A stretch of DNA of 64,000 bases from Przewalskia tangutica (GCA_029844215.1 CM056736.1:16615501-16679500), one strand, 5' to 3'; numbered from the stretch's first letter, positions 46,757 to 59,808 are shown. A program made the numbers and translations. Notes: generated by a model not told the origin, from the letters alone.

Positions 46757-48466
46757 TGTCACGACCCGTTCCGGGGCCCGTGACTGGTGCCTTACCCGGG
46801 CACCCAAGTAGTCATACATCAGAGTAATCAGCGGAATATAAAAACAAGACATGAAACAGTTTGTAAAATGAGACACAGTTTTATGTGAGAAAATGTCGCA
46901 TTTCGGCATATATATATAAACATAGTTTTTGCAGTTACATCCCAACTGTACAATAGGACTACAGACCTCTAAGAAGATAAACAACTATGGCGGGACAGGG
47001 CCCCGCCATACCCTGAATGTACAAAACTATATACAACAACAGGGAGATCATACCCAAAAGTCGAGCCTCCGGAGAAGATGGAGCTCCTGACACCAAAGCA
47101 AAGAGATCCTAAGGATGTGGATCTAGCACTGCTGCTCTTACCGCTGCGGCATGAACGCACTCGGCGAGGTCAAGACAACATGTACCAAGTATGTGAAACT
47201 GTAAAGTACTTAAATGAAATCAAAGCATTTAAAACCATTTGCAAATACAATCAGTTCAATTGCACATAGTGCCACATCACAAACAAGAACAATAATAGGT
47301 AAATTGTAACAGGTCTTTTCTAGGCCGCGAATGATCGAAGCAAGGCCAATCGCCCATAGTATCATTATGCGTGCCTAATCCTGGACTTCCGCAGTCCGCA
47401 TAGGTCACACACAGACCCGCATGAGGTATTCCTCGTGACGGTAGCTAACCCTGCACTCTCCTCGACTCCCGCACCGCATAGTCTCAATAGACCGCATAGT
47501 CACACGCACCGCATAGGCATCCCGCGTCGGGCTAAAACACCCGAATGATCAATCTCGAACTCCCAGCTCGCAGATAGTCACACAGACCGCATAGCCGATA
47601 GACCCGCATCAAGGGTGGCAAGCCCTGTATAACAAGTCAAGGGGGTAGGTGATATAATAAAGATAACCGACTTACCGTTTAGCAACGTAAGCACAACAAG
47701 AATGACCCCCTTTCACCACATCACAAGACACTAACACACGTAGCATCATAATATGTCTACTTTTCAAACAATCTTATTATACCTTACAGAAATCAATACA
47801 AGGTTTTTACAAACAATTAAGTAAACAGTTCCTTTTATCTTTCTTAAGTTGTTATACCTAACTTCCCATAAAGCTAGTATAACTCTTAAGCTTTTTGTTT
47901 AAAAACCAAATATTTCTCTTCTGTTAAAAATGATTCAGTATTCTTTTGAAATGCTTCAAGATCCTTATTATTCAGGCTTAAGTCAAAAGACATTGCCGTA
48001 ATTATTATTCAGGCTTAAGTCAAAAGACATTGCCGTAATTATTATTCAGTTAACACTCGTACGTCTACCGTACTATATATATATTTAAAATATCATGCTC
48101 AAGAGTATAGGAAGAATCACATACCTTCTCGGCGAAATCCACCTGCCAAGTCGAATATGTCGCGCGCAGAGAATCAGCCTATAATAGTCAAATACGTCTA
48201 TCAATGTCTAGACTATTCTGTAAACAGTTCTAAGTAGAGGGTTCTCTATCCTACGGAAAATTGGGCAGCACTTCCCTACCCGTCGAGCTACTCAAGTCTA
48301 CTGTGAAAACAGTCCTAAGTAAGTATAGTTCAATTATTCTTCTTTTATACCCTTCATCGTGATAATTGATTCAATTCTATTCATTAATATTCTTTCATAT
48401 CTTATACTCAAGTCTTAACTATTCTTATATGTAATATCCAATTACAATAGAAGGACAAGAGTATTT
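46757..48466 (-). repeat. 3' LTR of element C, distal part
   Basis: It begins TGTCACGACCCGTTCCG on the plus strand. It shares words with solo LTR L on the opposite strand, for example GGACAGGGCCCCGCC and ACAGACCTCTA. It stops at the TATTT duplication of element B and continues at 58986. Confidence 0.87.
47965..48038. repeat. Perfect 37-bp tandem duplication
   Basis: Two identical units (start TTATTATTCAGGCTTAAGTC) lie side by side in the C LTR, followed by a short third start. It is either recent or an assembly duplication. Confidence 0.92.
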
Positions 48467-51258
48467 TGTCACGACCCGACCCCGGGGACGCGACTAGTAC
48501 CCTACCGGGGTACCCTGTCAGGTATACATCAGAGAATAGCAGCGGATCATACATAACACATAACTTATAAAAAAAGTAAACATCACTGGCCAACCGATAA
48601 GGTCGCTTCCATAAAACATACTTAAACAAAAGTATAGTAGTACAACCGGGTTCTTATAGCCCAAAATACATAGGTGACCACTGCACTTAAAGATAACAAT
48701 CGTATGGACAGGGCCCCGCCATACCCCCTGAATGTACAAAATACCTATAGCATCAGGGAATATCCATACCAATAAATAAGCTTCCGGAGGAATGGAGCTT
48801 CTGACACCGGAATAGTGATCCTAAGAACGAGGATCCTCAATCTGCTTACCCTTACCTGCATTTAACGCAGCCCGGGAAGGGGTCGAAGACACATATGTAC
48901 CAAATATGCAAGGCCGGGAAAATACAGTAATATGATATCATAAGTCTAAAAGCAAGTCGAGTCATGGAAGACAATAAAATACCTTTTATCGTGCCTTACT
49001 AACAATGAGTGACAAGTATATATATACATATATAATAATCGCATAAAATAGAGGCTCGTGATCAAAACAGGTACTCGCCGTAGTATCAAAAAGAAACCAT
49101 CCTACTCACGGGACTATTTCACCCGCACGGGTCCCGTGGACCCGCATGAGGTACTCCTCGTGATCGGCCGCATCACGCACGGGACTATTTCACCCGCATA
49201 AGCCCATAAGGACTCGCATGAGGTATTCCTCGTGATCGTGGGTAGCAAATCCACGGAACAGTGGTATAACGATCTTGGGGACTTTCCTCGATATACTCTT
49301 ACCTCAAACAGATGGTATAACGATCTTGGGGCAGACTCGATATACTCTTACACCGGAGCAGATGGTATAACGATCTTGGGGCTTGCCTCGATATACTCTT
49401 ATCTTGGTGCAGATGGTATAACGATCTTGGATCCGCCTCGATATACTCTTACATCAAGCAGATGGTATGACGATCTTGGGCCGCCCTCGCACATACTCTA
49501 CACCGGAAGGAGGTGGTATGACGATCTTGGGGCTTGCCTCGGACATACTCTTACCCTATCACAAATCATCATATCATAATAATAATAAGTTAAGAAAACT
49601 TATAACTTCTTTTTAGTCTTGTTCACATACTCTCTCATTTTAGTTTACTTAAGGCACTTAACCATATCTTTAATAAAAGAACACCGGGAATTTAACCCAA
49701 GTACTACATACTTCAACTCTTTCAAAAGTGACTCTTCTTTATACATAAAAGCCTTTGGGCAATTGATGCCTTTAAATCAATTTGCCTCTTCATATAATTA
49801 TCTTACTTAGAGTAAATCCCTTCTCATTAACCTTTTATGAAGCTAATAGACCAACTTCCCATAAAGTTGTTATATTAACTCTATACTTTAGTAAAAATCA
49901 TACTTTTCCCTTAACCAAGGGACTTATACGTTCTTAAAACGAAAAGTCATTTTATACTCAAAACAAGTAAGAACACCAAATCGTGTACGTCTACCGTACT
50001 ACATAGTTTCATCTATTCATGCTCAAGAGATAGGAAAGCTTCACATACCTCTTTGGTCAATCCACTTGCCAAGTCCAAACTACCGCAAGTAATATTTCAA
50101 CCTATAATAGTCATGATACGCCTGTTAACCTCTAATCTCAAGTAGAACAATCCAAGTTCTAAGTCACTAAATTCTATGGAAAATCGGCAAAGATTTCCTT
50201 GTTTCTACTCACTTTGCCACCTTTTCTCAAGGCCGAATTTATCATCCAAACACCACAATTAAGGCTCAACAATCCAACATTTTAAAGGGATTACACATCC
50301 AAACTTGTGTGTAAAATTCTGCCCACTAGTTACAACAATTTACTTATCACTTCTAAGGTAGTTTTTAGGCTACAACATGCTCATAATCACTTCTTAGCCA
50401 TTTCTTTCATACCCAAACCACATTTCTAACATGCAAAGATTCTAGAAGCATTATTTACTACCACAAGTTCTTTCTTCTAAACATGCAACACTTAGAACTA
50501 ATTCTAAAGGAAGAAATGTTACCTTAAAGTTTTAGCCAAAACTTATTCCAACTATTGCTAGCTTCCTTGCCAAGAACACCACCACAACAATGTCAACAAG
50601 CTAACCACAAGCTTCCTTTTCTTGCTCTTAACTTTCAGATTTTTCTTGGTTTTTCTTAGAGATGAGCATATTATAGAGAGAGGGAGAGAGAGTGTGAAGA
50701 TGAAAGATGGGAAGAATGACCAAGTCTTGGTCAATATATTGCATGTAGCAGAAATCAGATGGGGGGGACACTTGTCACCCTCCCATGGTCTCTTTTAAAA
50801 CAAAAATCAGATTTTCTAAGTTTTTCCGCCGCCGCGCCGCACTCTTCCCTGGGCCATGCACAATAAACTTCCGCAGTTCTCGAACTTTCGCGCCGCGGCT
50901 CGCTGTCGCGAGCGGCGCTGCAACTTCGCGACTCTCAAGATTTTAGGCGCCGCGTTCTGATACGCGCCGCGCCCCGCCGCTTTGCTCGAACGCATTTCGC
51001 CCGATCGCGCTGAACTTGTAACTCTCATAACTTTCTACCCGACGCCTCTATCGATTTAACGGTTGGTTGCGCTGGAATCAAGACTCAACGAACTACGCCC
51101 CAGGCCTTTAAAATACTTAGGAACTCTCAACGAATCGGGTCATAACCCGCCTCAAAGTTGACTAAAACCGTCCGAACGACTCCACCGCCCTTCGGAAATT
51201 TTAAGTCTTACATACTTTCGTGACGCTTCCATACGTAGGTCAGAACTACGGTATAACA
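48467..51258 (-). repeat. 3' LTR of element B
   Basis: It contains the six-unit minisatellite at 49255-49545 and a very G/C-rich patch at 50815-51010 (GCCGCCGCGCCGC). The patch differs by many small indels from 58555-58735 in the partner LTR. Confidence 0.92.
49255..49545. repeat. 47-bp minisatellite in the B 3' LTR
   Basis: Six units contain GATGGTATAACGATCTTGGG then CTCGATATACTCTTA. The matching array in the other LTR is at 56998-57290. Confidence 0.9.
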
Positions 51259-51270
51259 TTCTCCCCTTAG
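51259..51270 (-). other. Polypurine tract of element B
   Basis: In element sense CTAAGGGGAGAA directly precedes the 3' LTR start TGTTATACC. Confidence 0.75.
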
Positions 51271-51419
51271 AAACGTCATTCCGAATGTTCCTTCTAGGCT
51301 TACTCAAATCACAACATCGACATAGACCCTCTTAACTATTCATTCGTAATAAAGAAGCTCCACGAGCCACAACATACGTAAGCGTAAATGCTAAATCAAA
51401 ACTAACAAGGTGAAAGTAG

Positions 51420-52640
51420 GTTACCCGGAGGTATAGGGAATAAGTGAGGATACTTCTTCATCATGTCATCCTCTCGCTTCCCACGCCATTTCCTCCTCGT
51501 TGCTCCGCCATAGACCTTGACGAAGCCACGCTCTTTCGTCCAAGTCGCCTAACTCGACGATCGAGTATCGCTATGGGACTCTCCTCATACGATAACTCCT
51601 CTCATTGGACATCCCGAACCGGTGCACTCTAGATGGATCTCCAATACATTTCCGCAACATGGACACATGAAAATCGATGCACCGCCTCCAAATCGCACGG
51701 AAGATCTAACTCATAGGCAACCTTGCCTACCCTACGGACAAACTGATACGGCCCAATGTACCTTTGGCTAAGATTCCCTTTCATTCCAAATCTCATCACG
51801 CCTTCACGGGCGATACCTTTAGGAAAACCCAATCATCTATCTCAAATTCCATGTGTCGACGCAGATGATCTGCATACGACTTTTGCCGACTCTGAGCTGA
51901 CAACAAACGCTCCTGGATAAGCTTCACCTTATCCACTGCCTTCTGAACTAAATCTGGCCCGACTAACTGAACTTCTCCCACCTCGAACCAGCCTTATCGG
52001 TGACTCGCACTTCTCCCGTATAAGGCCTCATAAGGCGCCATCCGAATACCGGAATGGTAGCCGTTGTTATAAGCAAACTCCACGAGAGGCAAATGATCCT
52101 CCCAGCCTACCTCGAAATCAATAACACAAGCCCGCAAAGATATCCTCGTTGTCCGATAGGCGCGCCGGCCCGTCTGTCTCGAGGATGAAACGCCGCATCG
52201 AGACTCACTTGTGTCCCTAATCCTTCGAAAGGACCTCCGAAGTTAGCCGAGAACCGGGCTCTCTATCCGATATAATCGACACCGACTCCGTGCGCCTCAC
52301 AATCTCTAATATATAATCGCATAGTCCTCACCAAAACGCTGCTCGATCGGAAGAAAATGGGCCGATTTCGCCACCGCCGACAATCGCCCAAATGGAATCA
52401 TGCTTCCTCCGAGTGGTAGGTAGCCCCGTAATAAAATCCATATTTATCACCTCCCACTTCCAAGTCGGAATATCAATGGCTCGCAAACCCTCCGGCTTCG
52501 TGCTCAATCTTAACTCGCCGACACCGCATCGTGCTACGAACTCCGCAACGCCCCTCTTTAGGCCATCCCACCAATACACGATCCGAGGTCATGGTACATC
52601 TTAGTCGACTTTGATGAATAGAATAACGAGCACCGTGTGC
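51420..52640 (-). pseudogene. B pol: integrase and chromodomain-like tail, many indels
   Basis: Readable minus-strand pieces are 52579-52328 (EVINMDFITGLPTTRRKHDS, the first catalytic Asp), 51981-51796 (VDKVKLIQERLLSAQSRQKS, VFLKVSPVKA) and 51832-51629 (MRFGMKGNLSQRYIGPYQFV, then YELDLPCDLEAVH). The tail near 51430-51560 keeps only scattered codons of the W.AE.M..YP.LF block. Compared with the same region of C at 59880-60300, short deletions occur every 20-40 bases. The frame is unreadable as a whole. Confidence 0.85.
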
Positions 52641-54140
52641 CTCCCTGCACCGGCCAAGTCCTCACATCGGAACACACAACCGCCGAATCTTAGCACTTCA
52701 TCAGCGCTACCGCGAAATAGACTATTCTCCTTCGAGAGCTGCATCTCTGCATCGCACCAAAATCGGATCCTCATATCGCCGCTCTTCACCTCCTCGACGA
52801 TGGAAGACTCAAGAACCTCTCGAACCCGAATGCATTACCGTAATCAACCAAACGGACCCCAAGGCTTGCTACCGATGTAACTCTGACCATATCCTCTTCT
52901 GGTGAACATCGCATGACTACCCATCGACCGCGACTAAGGGCATCCGCCACCACATTGGCCTTCCCCGGGTGGTACGTAATATCAACGCCATAATCCTTAA
53001 GTAGCTCCAACCACCGCCTTCGCCGCAAGTTCACTCCTCTGGTCGAAGATGTACGAGACTTCGTGGTCCGTGTAAATGTCCACATGAACTCCATATAAAT
53101 AATGTCTCCGCATCTTTAAGGTATGAATCATCCGCCGGCTCCAAGTCATGTGTGGGATAGTTCTTCTCATGTTTCCTAAGCCGCCGGACGCATGTTATAA
53201 CCTTGCCGTCTTCGCATCAAAGACGCACTCCAAGCCCGACACCGACGCGCCACAATAAAACCACATATCCATCTAAGCCCTCCGGAAGAGTAAGAACTGG
53301 GCGTTGTCAACTTCTCCTTTAGCAACCGAAAACTTTCTCACAAGTATCCGTCCACCGAACATAGCCGCTTTCCGAGTCGCCTTAGTCAAAGGCTTTGAAA
53401 TAGAAGCAAACTTCTCCACAAACCTCCGATAATAACTCGCAAGTGCCCAAAGTCGCAAGACTGCCGGTGTAGCTGGTCTAGGCCAAGTCTTGATCGCTTC
53501 AATCTTTGTCAGACAACCCAAATACCTCGGCCCGATAACATGCCCTAAGAAAGCCACCGACGCCAAATAACTCAGATTTCGAGAACTTGGCATACAATCG
53601 CGGCCTCGGAGGACTCCCAATACCGCCCTCAAATGATTCAGATGCTCCCGCCTCAGGCGCGAATACACCAAGATATCATCAATAAACACTATAACGAACA
53701 TATCCAAGAATGGCCCGAACACCCTATTCATCAAATCCATGAATACCTTGGGCGCTGTCAACCCGAAAGACATCACTCAACTCATAGTGCCCATACCGGT
53801 CCCGAATGCGCTTTGGGATATCTACCTCTCTAACTCGTACTGATGATAACTGCATCGTAGGTCTATCTTGAAAACACTTTGCACCCCGCAACCGGGTCAA
53901 ACAAATCGTCAATCCCGGGAGGGATATCTATTCTTGATAGTTACCTTGTTCACCGTCAGAATCAATACACATACGCAGCTGGCCCCATCCTTCTTCTTTA
54001 CAAATAACACCGGTGCTCCCTAGGAGAAACACTTGGCCTAATAAAGCCTTTCTCCAAAGAAATCTTTCACTGGTCCTTCAACTCCTTCGGCTCAGTGCCA
54101 TCCTCAGTATGGAATAGATATCGGCCGAGTATCCGCGCCA
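52641..54140 (-). pseudogene. B pol: reverse transcriptase and RNase H, many indels
   Basis: RT is recognisable in 53776-53273: MMSFGLTAPKVFMDLMNRVF then FIDDILVYSRLRREHLNHLR, with the catalytic DD intact, followed by FLGHVIG and YYRRFVEKFAS. The start of RT is split (DLRSGYHQ-type sequence is scrambled near 53850). The RNase H and linker region at 53094-52786 has LLKDYGVDITYHPGKANVVA then DALSRG. At least five frame changes lie between these pieces. Confidence 0.88.
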
Positions 54141-54720
54141 AATCAATGCAAACTCAATCTCCTTTCGGGAGGATACCCTAAGCTCATCCGGGAATACGTC
54201 CGAAACTCTCTAACGATCGAATCGATCAAGGTCCGTACCTCACTCGATGTCGAATACCCGAACCATATGGTAGATATACCCTTTCCGCACCATCTTCCTA
54301 GCCTTGAGGTAAGAAATAAACTTACCCTACGACGCAAAGATTCCCTTTCCACTGATAACCGGCCACGAACCGAACCGAACTAATCTCTCCTCATACCCAC
54401 GTTGGCATAGCAAGATGCTAGCCAATCCATACCCATAATCACATCAAAGTCTGGCCATATCCAACTCTATCAAGTCGGCCAGAGTCCGACGGCTATCTAT
54501 AGTCACAGTGGCAAGCCTTATACACTCGCCGCCTACCATCGAATCACTTCATCGGCGTAGCCACCTCAAAAGGTCTTATGGACTCGGGCTCTATCCCTAT
54601 TCTATCGCAATATGAGGAGATATGTAGGACAAGGTAGAACCTCGATCTATCAAAGCATATACATCACAAATAGAAACCAATAATGTACTGCGACGACATC
54701 CGCGACGCCCCGGTCCCGCT
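54141..54720 (-). pseudogene. B pol: protease region, many indels
   Basis: By alignment with D (20707-21315), the plus strand at 54400-54700 keeps complements of GMDWLAS-like and DRGSTLSYIS-like codons (ACATATCTCC, CAAGGTAGAACC). 54352-54143 keeps the linker to RT in broken frame. No long frame survives. Confidence 0.7.
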
Positions 54721-56014
54721 GACCGACATAGCATAGATGCGCTCGAGGACCGCTAGAATCGAACCCCTACCACGACCTTCGCCGCGCTCGCCGCCCATAA
54801 GTACTCGCCTCCGGGCGCCTAACCATCGAAGATGAAGATCCAAAGAATGCACCCGCCGGCCGAACTGCACGCTCCCGCCGCCTAAGGACGGACAATCTTC
54901 TTCGATGGCCCCGCCGCCACAAGAGTAACATGATCTCGAACCCATACGCACTCGCCGGATGAGACCTACCGCATCGAACGCACCGGCAGGTAGGTGGTCT
55001 CGACAGGCCGGGTCTCGCCTCGAAAACTCGACGCCCCGGAGCCTCGACCGCTTCCCGAATAACCTCGCCGACGACCTCCGCCGTAAAACCGTGAAGGAGC
55101 ACTCGAGCCGGGCCGGAAGCGGACCTAGTTCGCCGAGGCTTCCCGCCAAAATCGCCTCGAGAACCCGATGTCCGCCTCTTGGCCGCCCAAATCTAGCCGA
55201 TCCGCCTCTCTCGCCTCGATCCTCGCGTATGCTCGCATCTCCGGCAATATCCATCCCTGGCTGAAGTGCCACTCCTAAGCAAGCAGTAATCATGTGACGG
55301 TCTAGCCCCATCACGTATCTATGAACCCTGTCTGCCATATCAGCTACAATGGTGTGTGCATATCAGGCCAAGGAGTCAAACTCAGTGTCAGACTCCCGAT
55401 AGTCCTCCCGCCCCGCCTCAAGGTCAAGAACCTATTCACGCGGGCTCTCCTCACCTCGGGAGGCAAGAAGTGGTCTAGGAACGCCTCGTGAACTCCTCCC
55501 AATCACCGGAAGAGCATCATCACCTCGACAATACCCATGACTCAAACCAGTTCAACGCAATATCGCAGAATCCTGTAAGCTAGTGTAATGCACTCGATTC
55601 GATGCCCTAAGAACTCGCATGGTCCGTCAGAATCGCTTCGGACAAACTCCTCGCGGATCCTCATCGAATCTCGAACCATAGAACTCGGGTGGGTGACAAC
55701 CCAGGAAATCCCGAATCCAGAACCGGCTTGTGGTTGCCGCCGCTTCCCGCTTCGGCGCGCCGCCACTATGCCGTCAAGAATCTGTTCCCCATAATCTCGT
55801 ATCAGTTCTCGATCGCGAGTCGAGGCTCGGCATCGCGATCTCGTAGCCGCGCCCGCCGCTCGAACTCTGAGGCTGGCGACGACGTGGAACTCGCCGCCCT
55901 AAACATCATCTCTGGTAAGGACTGGGCCTGTGCCCTCGTGACTCTCCGCGTCCCACTAGCAGCACCCTCAGCTGCCTTGCCCTTCTGGGCCGCGGTTGCC
56001 TTGCGTGGAGGCAT
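54721..56014 (-). pseudogene. B gag, many indels
   Basis: The start codon is at 56014 (CAT at 56012-56014). The first 70 codons are clean: MPPRKATAAQKGKAAEGAAS, RRVTRAQAQSLPEMM, ending at 55802. The core is readable in pieces at 55766-55542 and 55338-54664 (MADRVHRYVMGLDRHMITAC). The zinc knuckle near 54900-54945 is damaged (SCYSCGGGAIEEDCP, with the His lost). Arg/Gly/Pro inflation of the C-terminal half comes from lost bases, so translated residues there are unreliable. Confidence 0.85.
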
Positions 56015-56207
56015 AACTGATACATAAAGGAAAACATCAGGGGAGATTCAACCTATAACTCACTTCATTGCACGATCTTAGGGTGAAAGAATGGAAACCA
56101 ATCCTAAATATCCTGCAGCCTCTCCGATTATAGATGTGGTGCACGACACACCGATAATCAAGACTTACTACTAGACACGGCTCAGGACACTTTCCGAGGA
56201 CTAATCG

Positions 56208-56219
56208 CTTCGATACCAC
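56208..56219 (-). other. Altered initiator-Met primer site of element B
   Basis: In element sense TGGTATCGAAGC takes the place of the TGGTATCAGAGC seen in D. The change falls on the CAG/CTG trinucleotide. Confidence 0.8.
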
Positions 56220-56222
56220 TTT

Positions 56223-58980
56223 TGTCACGACCGACTCGGACGCGACTAGTACTTACCGGTACTCGTCGTATACATCGTAGAATAGCAAATGATCATACAT
56301 AACACATAACTTATAAAAAAGTAAACATCACTGGCCAACCGACAAGGCTGCCTTCCATAAAACATACTTAAACAAAAGTATAGTAGTACAACTGGTTCTT
56401 ATAGCCCAAAATACATAGGTGACCACTGCACTTAAAGATAACAACCGTGGACAGGCCCCGCCATACCCCCTGAATGTACAAAATACCTATAGCATCAGGG
56501 AATATCCATACCAATAAATAAGCTTCCGGAGGAATGGAGCTTCTGACACCGGAATAGTGATCCTAAGAACGAGGATCCTCAATCTGCTTACCCTTACCGC
56601 AGATTTAACGCAGCCTGGGAAGGGGTCAAGACACATATGTACCAAATATGCAAGGCCGGGAAAATCAGTAATATGATATCATAAGTCTAAAAGCAAGCTG
56701 AGTCATGGAAGACAATAAAATACCTTTTATCAGGCCTTACTAACAATGAGAGTGACAAGTATATATATACATATATAATACTGCATAAAATAGGAGGCTC
56801 ATGATCAAAACAGGGTACCTCGCCCGTAGTATCAAAAAGAAACCATCCTACTCCTGGGACTATTTCACCCGCATGGGTCCTGTGGACCCGCATGAGGTAC
56901 TCGTGATCTACCGCATCGCCTGGCACGGGACTATTTCACCCGCATAAGCCCATAAGGACTCGCATGAGGTATTCCTCGTGATCGTGGGTAGCAAATCCAC
57001 TGAATGTGGTATAACGATCTTGGGACTTTCCTCAGATATACTCTTACCCCAAACAGATGGTATAACGATCTGGGTCAGACCTCGGATATACTCTACACCG
57101 GAGCAGATGGTATAACGATCTGGGGCTTGCCTCGATATACTCTTATATCGTGCAGATGGTATAACGATCTCGATCCGCCTCGATATACTCTACATCAAGC
57201 GGATGGTATGACGATCTTGGGCCGCCTCGCATACTCTTACACCAAGGAGGTGGTATGACGATCTGGGCTTGCCTCGCATACATACTCTTACCCTATCACA
57301 AATCGTCATCATATCATAATAATAATAAGTTAAGAAAACTTATAACTTCTTTTTAGTCTTGTTCACATACTCTCTCATTTTAGTTTACTTAAGGCACTTA
57401 ACCATATCTTTAATAAAAGAACACCGGGAATTTAACCCAAGTACTACATACTTCAACTCTTTCAAAAGTGACTCTTCTTTATACATAAAGCCTTTGGGCA
57501 ATTGATGCCTTTAAATCAATTTGCCTCTTCATATAATTATCTTACTTAGAGTAAATCCCTTCTCATTAACCTTTTATGAAGCTAATAGACCAACTTCCCA
57601 TAAAGTTGTTATATTAACTCTATACTTTAGTAAAAATCATACTTTTCCCTTAACCAAGGGACTTATACGTTCTTAAAACGAAAAGTCATTTTATACTCAA
57701 AACAAGTAAGAACACCAAATCGTACGCCTATCGCACTACATAGTTTCATCTATTCATGCTCAAGAGATAGGAAAGCTTCACATACCTCTTTGGTCAATCC
57801 ACTTGCCAAGTCCAAACTACCGCAAGTAATATTTCAACCTATAATAGTCATGATACGCCTGTTAACCTCTAATCTCAAGTAGAACAATCCAAGTTCTAAG
57901 TCACTAAATTCTATGGAAAATCAAAGATTTCCTTGTTTCTACTCACTTTGCCACCTTTTCTCAAGGCCGAATTTATCATCCAAACACCACAATTAAGGCT
58001 CAACAATCCAACATTTTAAAGGGGATTACACATCCAAACTTGGGTGTGTAAAATTCTGCCCCACTAGTTACAACAATTTACTTATCACTTCTAAGGTAGT
58101 TTTTAGGCTACAACATGCTCATAATCACTTCTTAGCCATTTCTTTCATACCCAAACCACATTTCTAACATGCAAAGATTCTAGAAGCATTATTTACTACC
58201 ACAAGTTCTTTCTTCTAAACATGCAACACTTAGAACTAATTCTAAAGGAAGAAATGTTACCTTAAAGTTTTAGCCAAAACTTATTCCAACTATTGCTAGC
58301 TTCCTTGCCAAGAACACCACCACAACAATGTCAACAAGCTAACCACAAGCTTCCTTTTCTTGCTCTTAACTTTCAGATTTTTCTTGGGTTTTCTTAGAGA
58401 AGGATGAGCAGATTTTGCAGAGAGTGTGAAGATGAAAGATGGGAAGAATGACCAAGTCTTGGTCAATATATTGCATGTAGCAGAAAATCAGATGGGGGGG
58501 GACACTTGTCACCCTCCCATGGTCTCTTTTAAAACAAAAATCAGATTTTCTAAGTTTTTCCGCCTCGGCGCGCCGCCTCGCTTCCGGCGCTGGCTAAACT
58601 TCCGCAGTTTCGAACTTTCGCGCCGCTGCTACGAGCCGGCTGCAACTTCGCGACCTCTCAAGACTTTAGGCGCCGCGCTCGCATACGCGCCGCGCCGCCG
58701 CTTTGCTCGAACGCATTTCGCCCGATCACACGAACTTGTAACTCTCATAACTTTCTACTCCGACGCCCTATCGATTTAACGGTTGGTTGCGTTGGAATCA
58801 AGACTCAACGAACTACGCCCTAGGCCTTTAAAATACTTAGAACTCTCAACGAATCGGGTCATAACCCGCCTCAAAGTTGACTAAAAACCGTCCGAACGAC
58901 TACACCGCCCTTCGGAAATTTTAAGTCTTACATACTTTCGTACGTTTCCATACGTAGGGTCAGAACTACGGGGTATAACA
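56223..58980 (-). repeat. 5' LTR of element B
   Basis: It is the partner of 48467-51258. AT-rich thirds such as 57300-57720 are almost base-for-base identical to the other copy. Differences concentrate in G/C-rich parts, for example GCAAGCTGAGTC here against GCAAGTCGAGTC. Confidence 0.93.
56998..57290. repeat. 47-bp minisatellite in the B 5' LTR
   Basis: Six units, with the same order as 49255-49545. Confidence 0.9.
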
Positions 58981-58985
58981 TATTT

Positions 58986-59736
58986 ACCTCGATAAGCCCA
59001 AAATTATCCAAGTTAAAAGTCGCTCCTGAGCAAGGTTTAGCTCCTAATTTGTACGCTCCGATAGCTCCAAGAACCCTTAGAAGTTCCCAACAACTTCTAC
59101 TAAAATACTATAAGGGAATTGGGCTAGGGTATTTGGAAGACAACTATCCACCAAGGGGGGGGGGGGTGCTTCGGCTAGGGCTAGAGGGGGAAGGTGTTTC
59201 GGCCAAGGCTTTCTCAAGGGGAGGGGGGAGTGTTGGACGAAAACACTTCAAGAGAGGGGGAAGGATTTTCAAGACTTGGAGAGTGATTTGTGGATGAAGA
59301 AAACCTTCAAGTTAGGGGAGTATTTATAGGCCAACCAATGGCCAACCAATGGTCAAGATGAAGCCAAGTGCAAGACAAGTGTAGGGTGGAGATTCACCCA
59401 AGTGTCCTTATCCATCTACTACACAAATATCCTACCAACTCCTTGACTTGTGCAAAGGCACAAAAAACGTGCAACCTTGGCCCAATGTTGCCGTCCATTG
59501 AGGGTGACAAGTGTCACCCTCCCGTTGGTCCAAAATGTTTCGTCTCTCGGAAAAATCCGCAAAAATTAGAAATGACATAGCCGTAATTTACCCTACGCGA
59601 GTTTAGTAAAACGTTTCGTCGAAAAACGATTCTTTAAGTGAGTTGTGCACAAATATTTCGTCCAAAGTGCCTAACTAAGGCTAAACTTTTGTACGTACGT
59701 CCTCACGTACATACTCTGGAAATACGGGGTATAACA
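58986..59736 (-). repeat. 3' LTR of element C, proximal part
   Basis: It ends GGAAATACGGGGTATAACA. In element sense this is the LTR start, and the sequence continues from 48466 across the nested element. It contains a 12-G run at 59155-59166. Confidence 0.87.
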
Positions 59737-59750
59737 TTCTCCCCTCCTTA
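59737..59750 (-). other. Polypurine tract of element C
   Basis: In element sense TAAGGAGGGGAGAA directly precedes TGTTATACC. Confidence 0.78.
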
Positions 59751-59808
59751 GAAACATTCGTCCCGAATGTTCCTTCCCAAGACAGTTAACGATAAAGTAC
59801 CTCACAAC

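Larger units (their letters stand above)
48467..58980 (-). mobile_element. Complete chromovirus-like Ty3/gypsy element B nested in the C LTR
   Basis: A perfect 5-bp duplication TATTT lies at 48462-48466 and 58981-58985. LTRs are 48467-51258 (2792 bp) and 56223-58980 (2758 bp), both starting TGTCACGAC and ending GTATAACA on the plus strand. The internal 4.96 kb keeps gag through chromodomain-like tail on the minus strand. The LTRs are near-identical in AT-rich stretches but differ by many short indels in G/C-rich stretches. Confidence 0.94.

Noticed and set aside
47330..47640. Regularly spaced CGCATAG/CCCGCATG words resembling a CRISPR-like array
   Set aside because: Spacing is irregular, units are degenerate, the locus is a plant LTR, and the words match the tandem repeats of the related LTR L in reverse.
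54664..55338. 224-residue Gly/Arg-rich minus-strand frame
   Set aside because: It is element B gag with lost bases; composition reflects frame shifting, so it is not a separate gene.
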